Positions 1 through 7,453 of a stretch of DNA of 34,325 nt are shown here, piece after piece. Numbering within the stretch: the first letter of the stretch is position 1; each line of letters opens with the position of its first letter. Position numbers and translations under genes: made by a program. Under the pieces are notes generated by a model. The model made no database searches, was not told where the DNA came from, and saw only the letters and a program-made list of their open reading frames with translations. Where the stretch lies: positions 1-34,325 of the forward strand of contig CATJOM010000088.1 of assembly GCA_949741915.1 (NCBI GenBank). The letters are read 5' to 3'. This DNA comes from an uncultured Candidatus Melainabacteria bacterium. Its GTDB lineage: Bacteria > Cyanobacteriota > Vampirovibrionia > Gastranaerophilales > Gastranaerophilaceae.

Positions 1-40
1 CATACAAAGTAAATAACAAAATAACTTCATTATTCTTTAA

Positions 41-101
41 ATGACCTTACCGACGATTTGATTACCTCATCTGCTAAAATCCTTAAACCTTAGCACTCTT
101 G
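41..101. repeat. Degenerate 61-nt direct repeat, left copy
   Basis: This stretch matches 18552-18612 in the same orientation at roughly 80% by eye. Shared blocks include CCGACGATTTG, AAATCCTTAAAC and GCACTCTTG. The right copy lies just beyond the end of the silent-cassette array. In the right copy the minus strand is open and reads as a short basic peptide (FKDFGRRR, QIVGKVIK). In this left copy the same frame carries stops, so it looks like a decayed fragment. Its identity is unknown to me. It could be the edge of a second array lying left of the window. Confidence 0.6.
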
Positions 102-261
102 AGTTTGTATAAGTTTAGTATAATATTATATTTGCGCATTTGCAAATTTATTTCTTTGCTAATATGTTTCAAAATAAGTTTTAATAAATCAGACTAAGGC
201 GCTATTCTACAAAAAGTGATTATTCTTGTATATATTTGACCGTATAATTTATCGCAAGGTT

Positions 262-287
262 GTTTCTTTACCCAATGGGATTGAAAC
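262..287. other. Solitary CRISPR-repeat-like palindrome
   Basis: The sequence opens with GTTTC and closes with ATTGAAAC, with CCC-AAT-GGG in the middle, so it is an imperfect palindrome. Its ends and central dyad are those of many type I/III CRISPR repeats. Only one copy is visible in the window and there are no cas genes, so it is at most a relict repeat. Confidence 0.25.
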
Positions 288-544
288 TTGTCCTATCGTC
301 TTGTTTTTATGTTTATGATTATAAGATTTACATGTAACATTATTTTGTATATTCTGGAACCTATAAACTGGCAGGTGTATCGCGTATTTTTGAATTTTTA
401 AGTATCTTATTTTAAATAAAACGAGGAGAACGCTGGAGTACATCTTTCAATTTAAATTGCTCATATGCTTTTAACTATGCATAGTATTTAAAAAACTTTA
501 CAATTTTTTTTCAAATCCAAAAATATTTTTGTTAATTCTAAATT

Positions 545-572
545 TTGTCCTTGCAACTATTTTTATTATACT
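545..572 (+). promoter_or_regulatory. Possible sigma70-type promoter for the 619 gene
   Basis: A TTGTCC hexamer (545-550) is followed after 16 nt by TATACT (567-572). This would start transcription about 40 nt before the ATG at 619. In such AT-rich DNA the match is suggestive only. Confidence 0.3.
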
Positions 573-618
573 TAATCAAGGGTATTATATTTAAAAATAC
601 ATTTATAAAGGAAATAAT

Positions 619-1095
619 ATGTTTAAAAAGTTTATGGCAGTTTTTGCTAGCTTATTAATTTTCAATATTTCATCAGCAAAGGTTTTCGCGGACGAACTTT
701 CTGATGTAAAAATTTTTTTTGAAAACTATGTGAAGGCTGCAAATTCATATTCAAAATCAGTGACAGATTATTATCTGCCTGATGCCAAAATAATAAGGGT
801 TGTAATAAAGCCTGATGGTACAGAACAGCCTGTAGATTTTCCAATGGCAAGATATAATAGCGAACTAAGAAAAGGTCTGCCGCTGGCAAGATTAAGCCGC
901 TATAAAAATACATATACTGATGTAAATTATGAAAAATTATCAGATGGCGATTACAAAATAACTGCAATGAGAAAACCAAACCAAGACAAAAAGCCACTTC
1001 CTTTTTATTTTATTGCAACAAATACAAAGGATGGATGGAAGGTCAAGGAAGAATCAATGCACACAACTGTGCAAAAATTTTTAAAGTCGAAGTAA
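619..1095 (+). CDS. Secreted NTF2-like (DUF4440/SnoaL-type) protein
   Basis: This is a 158-residue protein with an N-terminal signal peptide: a basic start, a hydrophobic stretch over about residues 5-20, and a likely cleavage near SSAKVFA/D. The mature part (ELSDVKIFFENYVKAAN, a central beta-rich region, then GWKVKEE near the C-terminus) has the pattern of small NTF2-fold proteins. That fold gives a pocket but not a defined reaction, so the substrate is unknown. The start is supported by AAAGGA about 8 nt before the ATG. The gene stands alone, convergent with the minus-strand coaD pair. It could also be a lipid- or peptide-binding periplasmic protein. Confidence is good for a real exported protein and moderate for the fold. 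Confidence 0.75.
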   Translation: MFKKFMAVFASLLIFNISSAKVFADELSDVKIFFENYVKAANSYSKSVTDYYLPDAKIIRVVIKPDGTEQPVDFPMARYNSELRKGLPLARLSRYKNTYTDVNYEKLSDGDYKITAMRKPNQDKKPLPFYFIATNTKDGWKVKEESMHTTVQKFLKSK

Positions 1096-1154
1096 AATCT
1101 ATACTATAGCGAAATGTTAACAAAATGAGGCTTTAAGTTTTCGCATTTATTATT

Positions 1155-1709
1155 TTATTTCTGCTGAGTAAAATCGGATGCGTTTCTTAATTCATTAAGA
1201 TATTGCTGGCCATTCATAACTTCCTGATAAAGTTGGTTTAAATTTTGTTCAAGCTTATTTAAAACCTGCTGCGCATAGTTTTGAGCACCATCTTTAATTC
1301 TTATTGATTCTTCATTGGCATTCAGACGCACGCTCTCAGCTTCATTAAAGGCCTTCATCTTAATGTCTTCGCATTCATGAATTACCTGTTCTCTAAAACT
1401 TTTTGCCTTTTCTTCCATATCGCGCATTATGCTTGATTCATTGAGCATTCTGTGGCGTTCATTTTCAGCATCTGCAATAATTCTGTCAGCCTTCATTCTT
1501 GCATCCTGTAGAATGTCATCTTTTTTTCTTAAAATAACATGCGCATCTCTTATTTCGTTTGAAACAGCATCTGGAAAACCATTTATGATTTTGGATAATT
1601 CTTTGCTTTTCACCACCACGTAATGGCCTGGCACAATATGCAGCCCAACTTCCCAAAGCTCGTTTAGTTTATCTATTAAATCATACATTTTTTCTTCTGA
1701 CTGTGACAT
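1155..1709 (-). CDS. DivIVA/ATP-synthase-B-like coiled-coil protein
   Basis: This is a 184-residue protein. After a short N-terminal region (PDAVSNEIRDAHVILRKKDD) it is almost entirely helical and heptad-rich up to about residue 175, with no membrane segment. The pattern 'LPxAxxEAxxIxxxKDxIxxxA..ADxIIAxAExER..ML..' and the later 'GAQNYAQQVLNKLEQ' closely parallels cyanobacterial DivIVA-like coiled-coil proteins. Members of that superfamily act as polar or septal scaffolds, and I infer a scaffold role here. The gene follows coaD by 16 bp on the same strand, so the two are probably co-transcribed. The exact function is unknown. Alternative annotations would be an ATP synthase subunit B-like or a generic coiled-coil protein. 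Confidence 0.8.
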   Translation of the reverse strand: MSQSEEKMYDLIDKLNELWEVGLHIVPGHYVVVKSKELSKIINGFPDAVSNEIRDAHVILRKKDDILQDARMKADRIIADAENERHRMLNESSIMRDMEEKAKSFREQVIHECEDIKMKAFNEAESVRLNANEESIRIKDGAQNYAQQVLNKLEQNLNQLYQEVMNGQQYLNELRNASDFTQQK

Positions 1710-1725
1710 TCTAATATTCTGCCTT

Positions 1726-2241
1726 TCATTCCCAAGAATTTATTTTTTTCTTTTCTAAATATTCTACCACACTTTTTGGAACAAATTTTGAAACGTCCTG
1801 TCCCAAAAAAGATAATTCTTTCACAATGCCTGAACTTATGAAATTGTATTTTGGCTTTGTAATTAAAAATACGGTTCCTATTTCAGGCGCAATGGCTTGA
1901 TTTGTCTGTGATAGCTGCATCTCATATTCAAAATCAGACACAGCCCTTAAGCCCCTTATTAAAAATTTTGCTCCCACTTTTCTCGCATAGTCGATTGTAA
2001 GCCCGTCAAAAGAGTCCACTTCTACATTATTAAGACCCTTTATGCCTGAAACAGATTCTCTTATTAATTCTACCCTGTCAGCTGTAGGCATATAAGATTT
2101 TTTTGAGTTATTTTTAAGAACTGCAATTATAACCTTATCAAACATCGAAGAGGCTCTTTCTAATATATCCAGATGTCCCTTTGTCACAGGGTCAAAGCTT
2201 CCTGGATAAACTGCAATTTTTATGTCTTTTTTATCTTCCAC
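1726..2241 (-). CDS. coaD: Phosphopantetheine adenylyltransferase (CoaD)
   Basis: CoaD transfers AMP from ATP to 4'-phosphopantetheine to give dephospho-CoA, the penultimate step of coenzyme A synthesis in the cytoplasm. The 171-residue length is close to the family norm of about 160. The nucleotidyltransferase signature is visible: YPGSFDPVTKGH at residues 12-23, including the (T/H)xGH ATP-binding motif at 20-23. The central 'KFLIRGLRAVSDFEYE' block and the late 'FISSGIVKEL' block (the ISSS-type ATP motif) are also present. It is the first gene of a minus-strand pair with the coiled-coil gene 16 bp downstream. Nothing looks truncated. Confidence 0.97.
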   Translation of the reverse strand: MEDKKDIKIAVYPGSFDPVTKGHLDILERASSMFDKVIIAVLKNNSKKSYMPTADRVELIRESVSGIKGLNNVEVDSFDGLTIDYARKVGAKFLIRGLRAVSDFEYEMQLSQTNQAIAPEIGTVFLITKPKYNFISSGIVKELSFLGQDVSKFVPKSVVEYLEKKKINSWE

Positions 2242-2566
2242 AATAATATTATATTATTAAAATTTTTTAGCCCAAGCACATTTTTGTCATGAAGGCTATT
2301 TGTAAAATTTTTGTTACAATTGATTCTGATTTTGATATTAAAGCGAAAATTAAAACATTTAATTGATATGTGCAAACTTGTATAGGGTTACTTAAAATTT
2401 TTTCCAGTTCCTCATGACTTTCTTAAAAAAATCATTAATTTGTATGATATTAAAAGGTTTTGTATAAAGTATTATAAACTTTTGTCGTTGCCATAAAAAG
2501 ATGTTGTAATAAAAGCATTTTTCCACCATCTAAGAAAGACAAAAGGGAGCTTTAAGGTATTTTGTA
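2242..2566. other. Divergent intergenic region (coaD / flagellar operon)
   Basis: These 325 bp separate the minus-strand coaD from the plus-strand flagellar operon and must hold both promoters. I see AT-rich sequence and no convincing consensus promoter, small gene or hairpin. An SD-like AAGG lies about 10 nt before the ATG at 2567. Confidence 0.5.
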
Positions 2567-3214
2567 ATGTTTAATCCTGCAATTCAAAGTTATATAAATT
2601 CATCTGGTGAAGCTCAGGCCAGGATGAGAACACAACAGATAGATGCTTATTTGAACTCAATCTATCCTGCTGAAAAGCAAGCAGCAAAAACCAATGACAC
2701 TGCTACTTTTGGTGTAAAGCCTTTTAATAAAGTTCTTGAAACCTCTGTTGATTCAAAACAGGTTTTTAAACTTGATGAACCTCCAAAAATCCCATTTGGT
2801 GCTCTTTCGGTTTCAAGAAAAAGAGGCCAGTCTATGGGAAAAGACGAAATTTTAAACCTTATTGATGAAACATCAAGAAAGTACGGTGTAGATAGCAAAC
2901 TTGTAAGAGCACTTGTAAAGCAAGAATCAGGGTTTAATCCGAAAGCAAAATCCCATGTTGGCGCACTTGGTTTAATGCAATTGATGCCATCAACTGCAGC
3001 GGGTCTTGGTGTCAAAGACCCGCTTGATCCAGTTCAAAATGTCGATGGTGGAGTAAGGTATTTAAAATCCATGCTTGATAGATTTAATGGGAATAAAATT
3101 CTGGCCCTTGCTGCCTATAATGCGGGCCCAAATGCAGTGAAAAAATATAATGGTGTCCCCCCTTACAAAGAAACGCAAAACTATGTAAGGTCAATATTAA
3201 GCATGTATTTATAA
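2567..3214 (+). CDS. Flagellar-operon lytic transglycosylase (SLT domain)
   Basis: This 215-residue protein ends in a soluble-lytic-transglycosylase domain (about residues 92-215) that cleaves the MurNAc-GlcNAc bond of peptidoglycan. Visible motifs are the catalytic glutamate E120 in [11 protein letters not shown], the [10 protein letters not shown] block at 135-144, and [10 protein letters not shown] at 182-191. The first 90 residues are polar and have no signal peptide, so export would have to go through the flagellar secretion apparatus or another route. It is the first gene of the fliE-flhA operon, 18 bp before fliE. This suggests it opens the wall for rod assembly, as FlgJ's muramidase domain does elsewhere. 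It is not FlgJ itself, because the FlgJ rod-cap domain is not recognisable. Confidence 0.88.
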   Translation: MFNPAIQSYINSSGEAQARMRTQQIDAYLNSIYPAEKQAAKTNDTATFGVKPFNKVLETSVDSKQVFKLDEPPKIPFGALSVSRKRGQSMGKDEILNLIDETSRKYGVDSKLVRALVKQESGFNPKAKSHVGALGLMQLMPSTAAGLGVKDPLDPVQNVDGGVRYLKSMLDRFNGNKILALAAYNAGPNAVKKYNGVPPYKETQNYVRSILSMYL

Positions 3215-3232
3215 ATGTAAAGGAAAAGTAAA

Positions 3233-3559
3233 ATGCCAGAAGGTTTTAGCCCTAAAATCAATTTGAATGACAGAATAGAGCCCTCTAAAATTACAACAAG
3301 CCTTTCCCCAATGAGGTTTAAGAGTATAGAACAGCCCGAAACTGCTAATTTTAATGCAGTTTTAACAGAGCTTGTTGAGAACCTTAATAAGGATTTAAGC
3401 GCACCTGATGAATTAACAAGGGACGCGATGCAGGGAAAAGCTGATGTTCATGATGTTATGGCTGCAATTTCGAAATCAGAGATTCAAGTAAACATTGCAA
3501 CAACTGCAATAGGCAAGGTCATACAAACGTATGAAAAAATCATGCAAATTCAAATCTAG
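3233..3559 (+). CDS. fliE: Flagellar hook-basal body protein FliE
   Basis: FliE joins the MS ring to the rod of the flagellar basal body. The 108-residue length matches the family (about 100). The conserved C-terminal half is clear: KADVHDVMAAISKSEIQVN followed by TAIGKVIQTYEKIMQIQI, equivalent to the usual 'DxHDVMIAxxKAxxSLxLxxxVRxKxxxAYxEIMxMQ'. An AAAGGA RBS precedes the ATG. It lies between the transglycosylase and fliF, the usual order (fliE-fliF-fliG-fliH). Confidence 0.93.
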   Translation: MPEGFSPKINLNDRIEPSKITTSLSPMRFKSIEQPETANFNAVLTELVENLNKDLSAPDELTRDAMQGKADVHDVMAAISKSEIQVNIATTAIGKVIQTYEKIMQIQI

Positions 3560-3641
3560 CATTAACTAATAACTTTTTTAATAGTATAATTATTTGTGTA
3601 ATAAACTGAATTGTTAAGTAAAACAACCGGAAAGATATAAA

Positions 3642-5363
3642 TTGCCAATAGATTTTCAAAAGTTAATGGAAAATAAGCCGTTATTTTACGGCATAATTGC
3701 AGGCGTTATCGCTCTGATACTGCTTGTTGTAATCATTATTGGTGTTTCTGTTTCGGCTAATTCAAACTCAAAACAGGGCGTTGTAAAAGAAAAAATCATA
3801 AAAGAACCATATGACCTCTTTACGACTGATAAAATAGGCCAGGCTCTTGAGGTTCAGGCGCTTTTAGCACGTCAAAATATTAAGGTGCAAAGGCGTGTTG
3901 ACGGTACAAAATCAACCCTTTATCTTGTGGATTATACGCAAGATCAAAAAGATAGGGCACTCCTTGCAATAGTAAGAAGCGGAATAGTTGATCAACATAT
4001 TGGTCTTGAAATCTTTGATACAGGTGATTTTACATCAACAAAAGAAGATAAAAAAATTCGTCTTGTGCGCGCTATAAATGGAGAACTCGCAAGACTTATA
4101 AGAAAAATTGACGGCATTGAAAATGCACAGGTGTTTATCTCAATTCCTGAAGACACTATGTTCAGGGCAAATAAAAAGCCTGTAACTGCTACTGTTCAGG
4201 TTCAGTTAGAGCCAAATAAAATTCTTGATAATATGAAGGTTAAAACCATTACAAATCTTTTATTGGGTGCGGTACAGGGTTTAGAGCCTGAGCATATTTC
4301 AATCACAGACACCGAGGGAAATGTATACTCAAGCATAATTGATGGCGCAAATGATGCTCTTTCAAAAGCTCAGGAAAATGATAAATATATGCAGCAAAAG
4401 GTTGCAATGCAATTAGACAGGCTTGTTGGCAAGGGAAATTATGTTGTTACTGTTTCAACATTTTTAACACAGGCCCCTGTTGAAAAAACAAGCATCATCT
4501 ATGATCCTACATCTAAGACTTCTGTAACGGAACAAAATTTTTCAGAAAAGCTTGGTGATGTTTCAAATGATCAAAACTCTGCAACAAATGCTGTGAGTGT
4601 ATATTTGCCATATGGCGTACCTGGTGGAGGTGCAAATTCTACCCAGGATAGAAAATATGTTCGCCAGGCCCAAGAAACTCAATATGGTGTTTCAAAAACA
4701 CAGGTAAATGAATATATGAAGGAAGGGGTAATTGAAAAAATTTCAGTTGCTGTATCCCTTGAACAGTCATCAATTCCTATGAGTATGACAATTCAGGAAT
4801 TAAAAGAACTAATTGCAAACGCTGCAAGTCCCCTTGTGGAGCCTGAGGATGTTTCAATTGCATTTGTTGATTCAACAACGCCAATTCTTGCTCCCGATAG
4901 CCCAAATCAGCTTCCAAAGCCGGAAGAATCAGGCAATCCTTGGTGGGTTGTAGGGCTAATTCTCTTAACCGGTCTTGGTTTTGGCCTAAGACATATTGCG
5001 CAGAAAGTCCGCCGTGAATCAGAAAAACAGGAAGAAGAACTTGAGCTTTTAAGAAAAAAAGCAGAAGAACAGGAAAAACAATTAAGCGATGTAAATAAAA
5101 AAGCAGCAGAGCTCATAGAAAAACAAGCTCAGATGGCACAAAATTTAATAGAACAACAAAATCTTCAGATGCTTCAGGCTCAGCAGGCAGCTGCTGCTGC
5201 AATGGAAACAGCAAGGCATAATGCTGCTGTTGCAGCAAATACAGGCCGTATGGATTCTTCGCTTGATATAGCTGATGAATTAAGTGAATTATCTATGGAT
5301 TTTAATGATATTGATGAAAATCTTGCTGTTGAAAAACTTAAAAACTGGATTGAAACAAACTAG
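3642..5363 (+). CDS. fliF: Flagellar MS-ring protein FliF
   Basis: FliF forms the membrane-embedded MS ring on which the basal body and the export gate are built. The 573-residue protein has the family layout. It has a first transmembrane helix (about 14-39), two periplasmic ring-building motifs (the YscJ-like region with GELARLIRKIDGIENAQVFIS around residues 145-170), a low-complexity segment, and a second transmembrane helix (about 434-452). A cytoplasmic tail ends in an acidic FliG-binding helix (AVEKLKNWIETN). The tail holds a long charged coiled coil and an Ala/Gln-rich stretch (about 457-530). The start is TTG at 3642, supported by GGAAAG upstream. Confidence 0.93.
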   Translation: MPIDFQKLMENKPLFYGIIAGVIALILLVVIIIGVSVSANSNSKQGVVKEKIIKEPYDLFTTDKIGQALEVQALLARQNIKVQRRVDGTKSTLYLVDYTQDQKDRALLAIVRSGIVDQHIGLEIFDTGDFTSTKEDKKIRLVRAINGELARLIRKIDGIENAQVFISIPEDTMFRANKKPVTATVQVQLEPNKILDNMKVKTITNLLLGAVQGLEPEHISITDTEGNVYSSIIDGANDALSKAQENDKYMQQKVAMQLDRLVGKGNYVVTVSTFLTQAPVEKTSIIYDPTSKTSVTEQNFSEKLGDVSNDQNSATNAVSVYLPYGVPGGGANSTQDRKYVRQAQETQYGVSKTQVNEYMKEGVIEKISVAVSLEQSSIPMSMTIQELKELIANAASPLVEPEDVSIAFVDSTTPILAPDSPNQLPKPEESGNPWWVVGLILLTGLGFGLRHIAQKVRRESEKQEEELELLRKKAEEQEKQLSDVNKKAAELIEKQAQMAQNLIEQQNLQMLQAQQAAAAAMETARHNAAVAANTGRMDSSLDIADELSELSMDFNDIDENLAVEKLKNWIETN

Positions 5364-5411
5364 CCTTTATTGAAAAATAAGGGTAAAATTAAATCAAGAG
5401 GGAACCCGAAA

Positions 5412-6371
5412 TTGGCAAATGACAAAAGAGTGATAGAAGGGTTTAATCCGCAAGATTTTGCAAAAAACCTGGCAGGACAGGCTGGCCAGGTAATTCCTGC
5501 TGATATTGCAGCGCCTGATAAAAAATTTATAATTGATATTGTATACAAATTTTGTGTCCTCTCGGGCGATGCCCTTGTTAAAGATGCTGCTTTGAATTTG
5601 GATTCTGCACAAGCTTCCCTCATCACTCAGTTTATTGGTGAATGGTCATTTCATAAATCAATTGATTTATTAAGAGCAAAAATCAATCCTGAACTAAGGG
5701 AAGGGGTGCTTCAAAGAGTTGCGTTTACTGTTTTTGAAATCGCAAAGCAGGCAGTTATCAAAAAAATGCCGCAAGAGCAGATAATACCTTTGGTAGAGCA
5801 CCATGTGAACACCTGCTTCAAGCAGGCGATTGAGGATTTAAAATCAAAAGGTCTAATTGATGAAAAGTCTTCGGATAACGCAATTCATCAGTCCAATATT
5901 GATGTTATGGCAAAAACACAAGCTCAAAGCGAGGCTGTTGGCGCTAATATGTCTGATGCAAAAATTTTAAAACTTGCTTCTCTTGCACTTTTAATCAAAA
6001 ATTTTCCTGAAGAAAAAATTAAAAATATAATAGCTAAGTTTAATAAACCGGAAGCGCAGGTTTTAATGCAATATTTACAAATGCCCGATTTGGATTCAAA
6101 GGTTGATAAAGATATAACAGCAAGGTGTATAAGCGAAATGAGAAAAACTTTGCCAGAGCCCAAGTTTATAAACCTTGACAGGTGTTATCGTAAATTGTAT
6201 AAAATTGTAAAAAATTCGGATAAAAACACAATTTCTAATATCATAAAAGATGAGAGGCCGCAAATTAAAGATTTTGTATTGTCGGTTTACTACAAAGATG
6301 AAGTCATGATTCCTGCAAAGGTTGCGCTTGTGGTGTGCAAATATCTGGAAGAAAAGCTTGCCCTATGCTAA
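5412..6371 (+). CDS. fliG: Flagellar motor switch protein FliG (divergent)
   Basis: FliG sits on the cytoplasmic face of the MS ring, transmits torque and sets the rotation direction. This roughly 320-residue protein is assigned mainly by position (directly after fliF and before fliH) and by its length and all-helical ARM-like composition. The canonical sequence signatures are weak, which makes it a divergent member. I prefer the TTG at 5412 because AGAGGG lies 9 nt upstream. A longer frame begins with TTG at 5370, only 6 nt after fliF. The end overlaps the proposed fliH ATG by a few bases (ATGCTAA), indicating translational coupling. A non-homologous spacer protein is possible but unlikely. 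Confidence 0.75.
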   Translation: MANDKRVIEGFNPQDFAKNLAGQAGQVIPADIAAPDKKFIIDIVYKFCVLSGDALVKDAALNLDSAQASLITQFIGEWSFHKSIDLLRAKINPELREGVLQRVAFTVFEIAKQAVIKKMPQEQIIPLVEHHVNTCFKQAIEDLKSKGLIDEKSSDNAIHQSNIDVMAKTQAQSEAVGANMSDAKILKLASLALLIKNFPEEKIKNIIAKFNKPEAQVLMQYLQMPDLDSKVDKDITARCISEMRKTLPEPKFINLDRCYRKLYKIVKNSDKNTISNIIKDERPQIKDFVLSVYYKDEVMIPAKVALVVCKYLEEKLALC

Positions 6372-7453
6372 TTAGAAGAAAACAAAAACCCAAAAACAAT
6401 ATAATAGAGCCTGTGCAAAATGAAATACAAGAACAGAATATTCCAGGCGAAATTTTTGCGCAAAATTTGCAACAGACTGTTTTATCAGAGCCTGTTGCAA
6501 ATAATTCTCAAAATATTGAAGAACAGTTTATAGGGCATTCACAGTCTGATGCATCTGGTATGGTGCAGGAAGTATCTCAAAAACAGACGCAAAACCCACA
6601 AATATACCCTGAAATACGGCAAGACTTGTCTCAAGAACCTCAAATACCAAATCTTCAACTTGCACAAAATGCAAACGAGAATGAAGAACAAATGCTTCTT
6701 GAACAGGCTATAGAAAAATCCATTCAGGCTGAAATCGCAGGGGGACAAATATTTCAAAACCAGAACACGCAAGTATGTAACCAACCCATAGAGCCAGTTC
6801 TTACTCCTGAAATGGAGCTTGCTAAAAAACTTGAAGAAATTGAAAAAATTGATGTAACAAATCTTGAATTTAAAGAAAGGTTTGAAAGAAGGCGCGGAGA
6901 ACGCCGCAGGGGCTATAGAAGAATTGATGAAAGAACCCTTGTTTCACGTGCTCAAGAAGAAGCTCAAAGCATTAGGGAAATTGCTGCAAGAGAAGGCTAT
7001 AAAAATGGTTTAGAAGAAGCAAACAAGGAGCTTGAAAGCCTTAAGAATTCCTTATTTGAGTTTGTTGGTGCAAAAAAAGAAGCCTATAATGAGCTTTCCA
7101 ACGACCTGCTTGAAATCTCCCTTGAAATCGCCAAAAAAATAATTAAAAAAGAGGTAGAATTATCAAATGATGTACTAAAAAGCGTGCTATCAGAAGTGTT
7201 TGATGAAATTTCCTCAAATGAAGAAAAAATAACAGTAAGGGTGGCGCCTGATGAAGTTGATTTTGCGCGTGCTTCAATCCCTGAAATAATGAAAAATTCA
7301 GCAGTTGACGCAAAAATAATAGTGGCAGCAGATGCGGGCGTTGAAAAAGGAAGCTGTATTGTAATAGCATCAAATGGTGTAATAGATGCCAATTTTTCAA
7401 CCCAGCTATCAATTATCCAAAATGCCTTCGGCATCTATAAAGGAGGCACTTAA
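6365..7453 (+). CDS. fliH: Flagellar assembly protein FliH (export ATPase regulator)
   Basis: FliH binds the export ATPase FliI and docks it at the export gate. The protein has a long Gln/Asn/Pro-rich N-terminal region, a very basic segment (RRRGERRRGYRR), a coiled coil (about residues 200-260), and a C-terminal FliH/HrpE domain. That domain shows ELSNDVLKSVLSEVFDEI and the typical 'DAGVEKGSCIVIASNGVIDANFSTQL'-like ending. I chose the ATG at 6365, which overlaps the fliG stop and has GGAAG upstream, over a GTG 30 nt earlier. It ends with TAATG, sharing one base with the flhA start. fliI does not follow, so the ATPase gene must lie elsewhere. Confidence 0.88.
   Translation: MLIRRKQKPKNNIIEPVQNEIQEQNIPGEIFAQNLQQTVLSEPVANNSQNIEEQFIGHSQSDASGMVQEVSQKQTQNPQIYPEIRQDLSQEPQIPNLQLAQNANENEEQMLLEQAIEKSIQAEIAGGQIFQNQNTQVCNQPIEPVLTPEMELAKKLEEIEKIDVTNLEFKERFERRRGERRRGYRRIDERTLVSRAQEEAQSIREIAAREGYKNGLEEANKELESLKNSLFEFVGAKKEAYNELSNDLLEISLEIAKKIIKKEVELSNDVLKSVLSEVFDEISSNEEKITVRVAPDEVDFARASIPEIMKNSAVDAKIIVAADAGVEKGSCIVIASNGVIDANFSTQLSIIQNAFGIYKGGT

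Larger units (their letters stand above)
1..618. other. AT-rich intergenic region, no gene supported
   Basis: No credible coding region is seen. A 64-codon minus-strand frame at 249-443 has no RBS and spans a palindromic repeat, so I do not call it. The stretch holds a degenerate 61-nt repeat (41-101), one CRISPR-like palindrome (262-287) and a possible promoter just before the gene at 619. Everything else is low-complexity AT-rich sequence. Confidence 0.6.

Noticed and set aside
262-287. A CRISPR array
   Set aside because: Only a single repeat-like unit; no second copy at spacer distance and no cas genes.
249-443. 64-codon minus-strand ORF
   Set aside because: No RBS, low-complexity AT-rich sequence, overlaps the CRISPR-like palindrome and resembles no family I know.
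6335-6364. GTG start of fliH 30 nt upstream of the chosen ATG
   Set aside because: It would lie deep inside fliG. The ATG at 6365 overlaps the fliG stop and has a GGAAG at suitable distance.
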